Shown here piece by piece: positions 42,501 to 53,343 of a DNA stretch of 64,000 bases. The stretch covers positions 16,435,828-16,499,827 of the forward strand of contig CM023540.1 in the NCBI GenBank assembly GCA_013350335.1, read 5' to 3'. Within the stretch, counting starts at the first letter, position 1; every line of letters begins with the position of its first letter. The notes below the pieces were generated by a model. The model saw only the letters and a list, made by a program, of their open reading frames with translations, had not been told where the DNA came from and ran no database searches. The position numbers were made by a program, and so were the translations under genes. This DNA is from Chimonanthus salicifolius. Taxonomy: Eukaryota > Streptophyta > Magnoliopsida > Laurales > Calycanthaceae.

Positions 42501-44390
42501 TCCTATTGAAACTTATAGTCTTTCATCATGAAAGATGTTATACTTAATACTCTTCTCCAAAACATCATCATTTTAGAAACTTCATAAAATACCATTTCAA
42601 ACTTCATTTTATAACCTCATTCTCATAATGATGTCAAAATCAATAACTTATATTGAAATCATACTTACATCTTTATTTCCAAATACCATATCCAAAGTAT
42701 ATAAAATACTCGATAATATGCAATTGTGTTTATGCCATGGGTGCCATGATCCATGTAATGCTCTTATCATGCCCCATGCCTAGGGTTTCACTGACTCATT
42801 TGGAACTACAAGGAATACCACATTCCCATACTTTTATCTCATTTCACACCTTAGGGTATTATACCCCATGTCATTATTTCAACTGGATTCACTCAAGAAT
42901 ATTTCATTCACATCAACATCATTCACATTCTTACATTTTCCCATACTGACATTCACAAACATATATTTTCAGTCACAATACCAAGGTCTGTTCCGGACTG
43001 CTCAGACCATTTGTCTCATCATTTGTGACTCCCACCATTTCAGTTTCGACATCAAGGTCTGTCCGGGAGTGCTCAGCCCATTGATTCGTCAACTGTAATA
43101 CTCATATCTATCATCACATTGCCCAATAACCCAAACTGGACTAGTGTCCCTCTACTTCATCAACAGTCTTCCCATCCATTGTCATGTACATGAGAAATAT
43201 GAATGGATGCAAATAACCATGACATGCATTTAAATGCATTCTATATCACATTTATTCCTACTCATACATATATTACTTTCTTACCCTTTTTAAAATATGA
43301 TACCACTTCACATAATTAAAATATCTCAAGAATCACATCACATGTATATTATCTCATACATAAAATCATTTCACATAAAGTGTAGTTGAAATCTACCATA
43401 CTTCCATAGTCAACATTATAGGATTTTTTAATAGAAAATCAAATCATTATTGGTCATAAAAACAGTAAGTACATAGTCCACCCCATAGCACTTCAACAAA
43501 GTAGGAAAACCTACTTGATTTAGCTCGATTGGCAGAGGAAAACAATCCACGAACAAGCTTGATCAACACTGGGTTTATTCTCAACCTTTCGTTCATTATC
43601 CGTGATCTCATCAACTTCATTATTGTGGTACTTAGTGTACGAAGGGGGATCCATGCTGAATTAGTTAGCTACATATCACACAAAAAGGGAATTCATTGTT
43701 TTTCATACATTTCAACTCATTGCATTTAACACATCAACATAATTCAACATATATCATCTACATGATTTTATCCTAGAGGTGTAGCATTCCTCACCTTGAG
43801 GTTTACGTTAATCCAGGTTGTCTTTTTGGGTCATACCGCGTCGAGTTCGGGGTTTAAAGACTCTAATTACAATTAAACACAATAATAATAAACATAAGTG
43901 CTTTGATTGAGCCTCAAATACACTTAAAACACAAAAGTCTCAAATTTAAACCCAACAATTTACCCTAATTCGGGTCAATTCACCAAACCCACGAGAAATC
44001 CCCAAATTTCCTTAACAATAAACCTTAAAATCGACATTGCACCATTTTCCCCAAATTATATGCCTCCCAATGGATACCAAAACACATTTATAACTCAGTC
44101 CATACCCATAAAATACCCATATTTTCGGAATCTCCAAAATTACTCCATGCATCTCTCCCCAATAAGGCCCCCATAGCCATTCTACACTTTTATCCCATGA
44201 TTTCTCACAAAAACCCCTTAATCTAGGATAAAAAGAGAAGAAGGGTTGAAGAAATTACCTTAAGGGGAAACGAATCCGTGCAAAAGAGAGCTTAGAGCAA
44301 AACCAACCCACATCCCTTCACTACTGATGTCGGACTCCCACATCGGTGGTGTGGGCTAGGTATCACACGTTTGATTCCAAGATCGTTACA
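39525..44390. mobile_element. LTR-like segment B, interrupted by a solo LTR
   Basis: Starts TGTAACACCCCTCACTC and has a GATCGTTACA end at 44381-44390. Related to segment A (shared AAATCAACGCGCCCAGTAGG-type block and GGAAAACCTACTTG). Interrupted by 39833-42096. The TSD is unconvincing (CTACA versus GACTA), so the right end is tentative. Confidence 0.55.
39833..42096. mobile_element. Solo LTR, 2.26 kb, Ty3/gypsy-like (copy 2 of the 9491-12753 family)
   Basis: Starts TGTAACGCCCAACTAGGAGG and ends CAGGGTATTACA. Near-TSD TTCAT (39828-39832) and CTCAT (42097-42101), 4 of 5. Aligns along its length with 9491-12753 (shared TCACACATGCT, CTCCTGAAATGTGAGT, GACACACTTGGGC), but lacks the TTCGGAAC block and has an (AT)n at about 41354-41374. 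Confidence 0.88.
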
Positions 44391-45510
44391 GACTAAGAGA
44401 AAACCACGTGAATTGATCCTGAATGATATCTAAAAAAACAGCCCCAATCCCAACAGGGCCCGACATACCTCTAGAAACTCCATCCACATTAAATTTCAAC
44501 GTACCACTTGGAGGAGGGGCCCATTCCAAAATTTTCATTCTATTCCTAGGACTAGACATCATCCCGCCCTCCCAGCACTGAAAAAGATCTGAGGCTTTAA
44601 TATCTTTGAATTCTTTATTTGAACACAACCACACACACAATCTCCATTTTGCCTTCTGATAAATATCATTGATCTCCTCAGTCTTGCCTTCAAAGATCCT
44701 TGCATTCATTTCCTTTTACATGGTCCACATTACCACATTGGGAGTTGTGATCCATACCAAATTCCACCTGCAGTTACAATGGGAAAGGGACTAAGACCCC
44801 AACTAGTTATCTAGAAAGCCAGAAAATGCCCATACCACTTCCAAAAGATCCATAAAGAAATTCCACAGCTTCCATGTCAAAGGGCAATTGAGTAATAGGT
44901 GATCGATAGTTTCATCGGCTAAACCACAAAGTGAGCAACTAATGTCACTATCCAAGCTCACCAAACCTCTTCTACACAAATCCATTCTAGTCAAAATTCT
45001 TCCTTTCATACAACATCAGATGAACAACTGGACTCTGGGAGGGGCAAGGCTTTTCCATACTATTGGATGGGATAACCCTAGGCCATTGACAAATAGGTTC
45101 CACGAATCAATCAATGACTTAACTGAGAAGGACCCTGAAGGATCACCCGTCCAAACCAACTCATCTTCACCTCTCAAGTCCACCGAGAATTCCTCCAAAT
45201 GAGCTATAAGATCATTCAAGATATCAACCTCAAATGATCTGAGAACTCTTATAAAATCTAATTGCCAAGAGATGCCTTGGTCATTCAATGAGTAAACATC
45301 CTAGACTAAGGCCAATTTATTACTATCAATCCTAAACAATCGTGGGAATCGCTCTCTTAAGAGCTTATCCCCAATCCATAAGTCTTTCAAAAAAAAGCCC
45401 GATCACCCTTGCCCATAAGTAACCTAAGACGCTCTTTGTAGAACGAACCAACCCCCGTTCTCCCTTAACTAACCCTCCACCAGGATTTAAGCATTCCAGA
45501 TCATGTAACT
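44391..45510 (-). mobile_element. 5'-truncated LINE fragment: zinc-binding RT and RNase H start
   Basis: Minus-strand order: 45016-45288 (LRGEDELVWTGDPSGSFSVK, the segment before the RT zinc-binding domain), 44803-45009 (MDLCRRGLVSLDSDISCSLC and HLLLNCPLTWKLW, the zf-RVT Cys/His block), then 44386-44709 (LKFNVDGVSRGMSGPVGIGA, start of RNase H). Frames are broken between parts, and RNase H is cut at the LTR boundary. Confidence 0.85.
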
Positions 45511-45679
45511 TTAACCGATTGCCACTTTGTGCTCATAGAAGTGTTAGCTAATAGATGAATTAGATAGGATGTGATAAACTTTAGATTATATCGGTGAATA
45601 AAATGGATAAACAATTAAAACGTTATCTAGTTTGTCTTCTGTAAATGATTAGATAAATAAATAAATATCGGTGAATAAG
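45511..45679. other. AT-rich spacer
   Basis: Nothing recognised. Confidence 0.3.
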
Positions 45680-45791
45680 TTCGAGCCCTCATGGCCTAAC
45701 CTGGTGTACTCTAAGGGCAGTGGGTATCGCCTGTGGGGGTTTTACGCTGAGTTCCCGCGGTTTCCTACACGTAAATTCAAAAAAAAAAAAA
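45680..45791 (+). mobile_element. SINE family 1, 5'-truncated copy
   Basis: Begins at the B box (GTTCGAGCCC) and continues CTAAGGGCAGTGGGTATCGC and CTACACGTAAATTC, then an A-run. Probable short TSD GTGAA on both sides (45671-45675; after the A-run). Better preserved than the copy at 2443. Confidence 0.72.
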
Positions 45792-46300
45792 GTGAAGTAT
45801 TGAGTTATAATTAATGAAAAAGAAATAATTAATAGAGTTACGTGAGAGGAAGAGAGTTCATCAGAATAATTTAAATATAAATTAAAAATATCTTGATACT
45901 TTTATTCTAATATGAGAAACAAAAGAGAAAACAACTATAATATATATATATTTTCTTAAAATTTTAAAATTAAAAGAAGGGATCTCATTCGTACTCTCAT
46001 ATTATTATTAGACTCATTGCGAATGTGTTTGTATCTGCTTTATTATATGGAATGAGAAATTCTCTGATCGATGAAAGCTAATTGAAAGATTACTATGGTT
46101 ATAGAAAATTATTTTAATTGAATTAAATATATTTTTAAAAATTAAAATTTAAATAACAAAATATGATTTAATTTGTCTAATTAGGTGGTTTTGAAGGAGC
46201 CAAAGTGACCCAACCAACGGTGGTGCGCTTGTGTGGTCCTTCAAATTTAAAATAAATCTGTTTCCAATTTGTGTCCGGCTCGGATCATCTTCACTTGTGA
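45792..46300. other. AT-rich DNA upstream of RRP45
   Basis: Likely distal promoter; no defined motif can be supported. Confidence 0.3.
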
Positions 46301-46860
46301 AGGCCTATCGACCCACCTCGTAAGCCCCTACCGAAACCCCCACCTTCACTTGAACTCTTCGTTTTCCCGCAATTCGCTTAAAAAAGTGACGGAGAAACGG
46401 ATCTCGTATTTACCCCGTATCCGGACGCACTCTATTTCTTGAGTGAGTTTTCCATTTCTGCTTCCAAGATCCATGTTTTTGGTTTTTAGTGTGTTAATTT
46501 GGCATTCCATTTCTTCCCTTTTCTTTTTGGGGTACCCAATAACGTGGGATCTTTCAAATATATGGAATTATATTTTGCCTACCAACTGTTTGATTGAGGT
46601 CCCAAATGAAGTAAAGCACAACATTAGAACAAGAAAAAAATTGTGCTAATTGACTTTTACAAAGTGTTCTTTCTTCCTTCTCGTCAGCACAGGAGTGATG
46701 AGTGATTTTTTTTGGTGGGTATGAAACTTGTGGCTACACCTTTGTTATAATCATCTGTCATCATCATTTTCATTTAATTTTAAGTTTCTTTGCTTTTATA
46801 TTATAGTTTATTTGTTTAATTTTGATGGGTCTTGGTTTATCTTAGAAGCTCTGGGATTGA
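46301..46860 (+). promoter_or_regulatory. RRP45 5' leader with candidate UTR intron
   Basis: C-rich leader (ACCGAAACCCCCACC). A good donor GAG|TGAG region (GTGAGT at 46443) and acceptor GGTTTATCTTAG (46843-46845) would remove about 400 bases just before AAGCTCTGGGATTGA-ATG. The transcription start is not determinable. Confidence 0.5.
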
Positions 46861-46996
46861 ATGGAGCAAAGATTAGCTAACATCTGGCAGTTGACCATTA
46901 ATGAGAAGGCATTTATCAAGAACGCACTGCTTTCAGACCTCGGGTCGATGGTCGCCGTCTCTTTGACTATCGTCGATTAACAATCAAGTTTGGGAG
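46861..46996 (+). CDS. RRP45: RRP45 exon 1 (1-base deletion)
   Basis: Starts MEQRLANIWQLTINEKAFIK. After GACCTC the conserved VDGRRxFDYRRLTIKFG continues in the next frame, so one base (probably a C) is missing. The donor is GC, not GT. Confidence 0.85.
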
Positions 46997-49900
46997 GCAT
47001 GTATTACTTTATCTTTCTCTAGTATCATTCGTCACGTGGAGAGAAGTCTCCATAAGTGCAAAATGTTACTTATTTTATAGAGTTGGTTGACCATGTCACA
47101 CGAGCATCTTGTGAAATGACGTTAAAGTTTTCCTGTCTTGTCCTTTTCAATTGTTTCATCTAGCTCATAAAATTGGGTTTTTGTATCTGTGGTTCTTAAT
47201 TCTTGCACCAGTTCAAGGGAAAAGCAAATTAAAAAAAATGCATTGAAATTTTTCCGGTGCATGTGCAGAGAAGATGGTTCATCAGAAGTGCAACTTGGCC
47301 AAACTCATGTTATGGGATTTGTGACTTCTCAACTGGTCCAACCTTATCGAGAACGGCCAAATGAAGGGACTCTTTCCATATTCACTGAATTTTCACCTAT
47401 GGCTGATCCATCATTTGAGGCAGGGCGTCCTGGAGAGAGTGCTGTAGAACTAGGACGTGTAATAGATCGCGGCCTAAGGTTTAACACTTTTTTTTTCTTT
47501 ATCAACATTATTATCTATTTATTTCATTTTTATGATTAACTTCTCACTCTTGTGTACTCAATTATGGATACTATTTTTAAAATTTGCTGAAAAGCAAGAG
47601 ACCAACAAAGAATTTCAACAAGAACTTTTTATTTTTTTACCATTTACTTGTGTTCTTGCCTAGCTGTTAGCACCACATCATCTACAAAAAGCATATACCA
47701 AGCAACTTCATCTTGTATGTTTGTTATCAAGTTGTCCATAATGGAGCCAAATCACCAAGGGTTTAAAGTGGGTTTTTTTTTTTGTAGTTCAACTCCAATT
47801 GGATTTTTCTTTTTAAATGAATTATTTCATGTTTATGAGGTTTGGTAGCCAAGTGGCGTGGATATGGGTACTCCAACAAGGTATGAGGTATATGACTTGA
47901 AAAATTTGTAGATTCTTGGATTTGGCACAGTATTTAAATGAACTTGAATAAATATCTATTTTGAAATAAAAAAAGTGTAAAATTAATGCAATTAAAAATC
48001 AAAACATATAATTTCGCTAGAAAATTCAAATAATTAGCATTTCAACTTTTAGTTAGATTGTAAAGAGAAGAAAAGATGGGATTGTGACTGTGTAGAATAG
48101 TGTTACATTGGTATTAGAATGAAGAATCTCACATACTAGAAAAATCTGCAGAGTCCGGCATGGAGATATTTTTGACAAGGGTATGCTGTTCATTTAAAAG
48201 AATCAATGTGATATAGCTTGGTAGGAGTTGGGAGACTCGAACAAAGTTGAAATTTTAGGGATGAAGGAAGTTGTAGAACTGTTTAACTCTCATTTTCTTG
48301 GTCCTTCAATGGGAAAGGAAACATAAAAATTGCTTTGGAATGGGCTAAGAGATGGTTGTTGGTGCCATGATACTATCTTATGTTCATGAGTAAAATTAAG
48401 GGATATCTATTGGCCTTGGAGGTCTCCTTTGTGCATATTATGATGCCTGGACATAGCATGGATACGGCAAAGACGCAGATTTAACACATAAATGAAGTAT
48501 CTAAAATGGGCCAATGTTACCTAAATTGAAGTGTTTGTCCAATAGAGGCATGCTTTAAGGGAATCAAGGGAGTGGATCTGTTAGCCATGGTAGTCAGTAT
48601 GAGAAGTGAAGTTGTTATCGCTAACATGTCATTACCAACACAATAATTTTTAAGTGTTTTAGGAATTAGTTGCTTTAATGGATCGACGACTCTTTTTTAT
48701 GTTTATTTTTTCTATTATTAATCCCGATTGCCTTTGTGGTGGTGCGTTACTAATCCAACTTGTAGACAAGGGTTTGAGAAATAGTGCAAACTAAACTTAT
48801 CATGATCATGTTTATTTTCTCTATTCTTATAAAACCTTATTTTAGCTAACGACTTAAGATGGGATTGGAAATCCTTTTTCTTCTTCATTTTTTTTTTTTT
48901 ATTGCTTGGAAAACCCTTTTTTTTTTTAAATGGTTTAATGGTTATTGGGGTCTTTTAATAGGAATATAAGGTAGAGGTGAATGAGGGCGTGGATCAACCA
49001 ACAAAAATTGAAAAAGAAAGGCAAATGGAATCATCAAAGGCCGATTAGAGCCAAAGAACAAATCAAAAGCTACTACCATCTCTCGTATATTAGGATATTG
49101 ATACTAATTCTCCCTTTGAAGCATTTACCTAGGCCCTTTGCACGCCTTGGAACTGCTTCAAAATTGATAGCTTTACTTTTAAAAACAAAAGCAATTATCA
49201 TCTATGGTACATTAGAATTGATACTGATTCCTCCTTTCAAGCCTTCTGGCCATTCCATAATATGTGTTTGAACCACTTGATCTTCCAAGACAAGAACCTG
49301 TAACCCTAAAGGTTTTGGGTTTGAGTGATGTTTTCATCTGGAAGAAAAAGAGCCTAGTCAAGATTTCAAAATTCTCTACAATAAGAAGTTCATCATGGCT
49401 ACTCTAAATAAGCAAGGGAACATGATCTTGTGCGACATATTGAAGCACCATAAAGGTCCTCCCCCCCCCCCCCCCCCCCCCCCCCTTCTTCTCTCTCTCT
49501 CTTACAAAAAAGGAGAATTCTATTGCCAATTTGAACTTGGATACAAGCAGAAGTAGCCCTCCACATTCTTGAAGCATGTCCATACTTGGTCTTCATTTGA
49601 GGAGCCCTTGTTTTAATTTCCATATTTGTTGATGACTACAATCCTTAATTAACTATCCTTGCAATTAGTCTCCACAACCATTTACTTCAAAGATCTTGTC
49701 TAAACTTGGAATGGGTCTTATGCCTAGACCTTTGATTTGATAAGCAAGTGCACTTGTGCCCATTTAACTAAATGAAACATTTCGTGCCTTATTTTAGTAA
49801 TACAAGTTTGCTATCTATTATAAAAAATACAAATTTTGTCATCTCTAAGAAATTGATTGTCGTTGCATCTACATATATAGATGTGATTGCATATTTGCGT

Positions 49901-52900
49901 TTCAATATTTAGTTGCTGACGGCATCAGGTGCTCTAAGAGGCCTGGACACCTTGGTCTTCAAAAAAAAAGTTGATGGCATATTAATAAAATAAAGTTAGT
50001 GACATGTGCTATATAATTGTTTTTAGAAAGGTATGTAAAAATCAGTCCCTATCAAAGATACTAACAGTTAAGAACTTTCAAAACAAAAAGATAATAACAG
50101 TTAAGGTAATATTAATGGATATATCCCTTATGTTAAATATACCTGGAACTTTTAGAAACTAAGTTCTTTGTGTTTAGTGGATGATTTGCAATTTAAAATT
50201 TCTAGTGTCTTTCTCACTACTTCAATGTTCAATATTGTAATGATGTCTTGTGATTTAATTTATATTATTATAATCTGTTATCTATGTTTAACATTGAATA
50301 CAAACTTTTCAGTGATAATCAATTTGGATAGATAATGTTTTCTAAAAAACCTGTTTATATGCTTCATTTTTTCAATAATGGGTCTCAAATATGATTATTC
50401 CAAGCTTTTACACCACGTACATGTGTAAGGTCAATGGCCCGCAATTTGATAACCATCAAACCGATGCCAATATTCGAATTAAAATTCATATCAAAGCCTT
50501 CACTATCGACCATTTTCTCATTTACCACATATTGAAGGGTTAGCGCATTGAATTAAGATGAGATTTGCTTCATTAAAGTCATTCCATAATTAGCCATCCA
50601 AGCTTATGATTTGAAACATGAAAATGTGATTCCTAAATAAGGGGGATGTGGGTTTGATAAACGGCGCACTTTTTTTTCTTGAAAGATAACCAATGAGATT
50701 CATTGAAGGGAAAAATAAAGTACGAGTATGGGTAAAATATAGTACACGTATAGGTGATATTTGAGATATATGTCAAACCCTTTTTACAAAATTCTTATGT
50801 AAAGCATCAATTTGAAAAAGCAAGCAGTTGAAATATATAGATTAGAAAATTTAGAATTTAAGGTGAAATATTGTATGAATGTATGGTTTTTATTCATTTT
50901 TTTTTTTGGATAACATGGGTATCCCCACCCCATATTGGAGCGGGCATGTGTAAACCTCCCAACCCACACACACCGGTTAATAAGTGCTTGAAATTTGGGG
51001 GAGTGTCCTTTAAAAAAATTCATAAATGCTTGAAATATATAGATTAGAAAATTTAGAATTTAAGGTGAAATATTGTATGAATGTATGGTTTTTATTCATA
51101 TTTTTTTTGGATAACATGGGTATCCCCAAGGGTGTCAAAATCGAATTGTATCGTGAATCGGTTTAGGGGTGTGAACTGTGAATTATAAATCGTAGAATCG
51201 TAAGATTTATAAAAATGCATTAGAAGTCAAGTTTTAACATTCCAAAATACAGTATATTGTACACCATACATTATACAATAGAATAGTATACTGTTATACA
51301 CCATACATTATACTGTATGACTATAGAAGGGAAATTGTTGACCTGCAAACTTAATTCTATTATTATTTCATGAAATTTTGTACATACATAGCATTACATA
51401 AGTCTTGCGAATGATAACATAGAAGAACGAAAGCAGAGAAAGATGAGAGAAGAAAATTTTCAGAAGAAAAGAAGAAGAAAACGAAAGCAAAGAAAGAAAA
51501 GAGAAGAGAATTTTCAGAAGAAGGGAAAAACGAAAATAGAGAAAGAAAAATAGAGGCATGTTAGGCTCTGTGGAGCTTGATCATCAGAGATGTGCTAGCG
51601 CAGACCCATTCCTCTCCGCTGAGCTCACGGGGGGTCAAATTTTTTATTTGAGGGCAATATGTGAGAGAGAGATCTGTAACTATAGAAGAGTTATACTTAA
51701 ATAGGTATCATGCAAAAAGTTAGGCTTTATTTTTCCTCAAAAAACTATTTTTGCTCTTTTTCTCCTTCTCTCACATGAATCGTACGAGTCTACGATTCGA
51801 CTTGTATGATTCACGATTCACTACAAAATTGTGTGTTTTTTAAAGGATTTCGATATTGATGCGAGTCGAATCGTGATACCCTTTGATTTGAGTAGAATCA
51901 CACGATTCGACTCGCGAATCGTGCGATTTTGACAACCTTGGGTATCTCCACTTCACATTGGAGGTGAGACTAATCCCACGGGCATATGTAAACCTCCCAA
52001 CCCACACGCACCGATTAAGTCTACGGGGAGTGGTCTGTTGGGGTTGAGCGTGAATTGAACTCAAGACCCCGCTTCATGAGGCAAGCTTCTTGATCATCAG
52101 GCCAACCCCTTGGGGTTTTTCTTGATAGTTGTCAAATATATCTCGTTCTAAAATTTTTCACGGAAATGATGCAACATTTTTTTTGAAGAAATAAATGATG
52201 CAAATTTTTTTTGAAAGGTCTTTTTCTTACAGTCACCACATCTTCGTTGGATAGAACAAGGATTAATTTTTTTTTTTTTTCAACAATGTGTTTCAATATT
52301 TTGATTTTTGGGCCTTTTCAAGGCTTTATGAAAGTGTGAATGTTGTTGCAGGGAAAGCAGGTCAGTGGATACTGAATCACTTTGTGTCATTGCTGGGAAG
52401 TTAGTGTGGGCCATTCGTGTTGATCCTTCATATTTTGGATAATGGAGGGTATGCAGTGGAATCTTAATCCAATCGAATCTAATATTTAGTTCTACCTCAG
52501 TGCTTTGTCATATTTCAATTTTTTTTCACACTATAGGAATCTTGTTGATGCTGCCAATATTGCAGCTTTGGCTGCACTTTTGACGTTCCGAAGACCTGAA
52601 TGTACGGTAGGGGGTGAAGATGGTCAAGAAGTGACAGTACATCCACCTGAGGTTAGCAACTGCTGGTATTTTCTGTTTCAATTACTTGTATAGGCATCTT
52701 TGTTATGATACCGTTTGTCATACACATGCATTAGCGTTGCAAGATGTCCTTTAGAACAAGAAAATATATTAGTTGCTTTTCAGCTTACCTGTGGTCTTGA
52801 GGTATATATCCATTCAGTCTTGACTCATCCAGGCATATCTACTTTCAGGTGTTTTAGAATGCTGAATGCTCAGCTTATTAAGTCTGCAATTTGTTTGGGG

Positions 52901-53290
52901 CAATCATTCTGCGAGGTGGGCTGGTCTTTCAGTGACCTAGATTGGAATTCTGGTTTTACAAATAGAGAGCTGATTTAACAAAAAATGTATGCAATTGAAT
53001 AATCCAGACTTCCCACTGATGGAGTTTTATACTTATGGACTTTCTGGCAATATTTCTAGCTGACCATTTATGAACTGATTTTTGAGATGGCTCTGATTGT
53101 CCTATGAGGTAACTCTTTGCTAACCCATCATCCTCATTGAGTCCCATCCGGACCAGACGAACAATCTAGATTACTGAAAGATGCAGCTTATCTTTTAGAA
53201 AATAGTTGAACTGAATAAGTGCACATTGCTGCTGGCTGTTCATTTCTACATTGTTATAAACACGTACATACATTCGTACCTACATACATA

Positions 53291-53343
<53 letters not shown>

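Noticed and set aside
49399..49623. Minus-strand frame with a Gly run
   Set aside because: The Gly stretch is the translated C25 tract.
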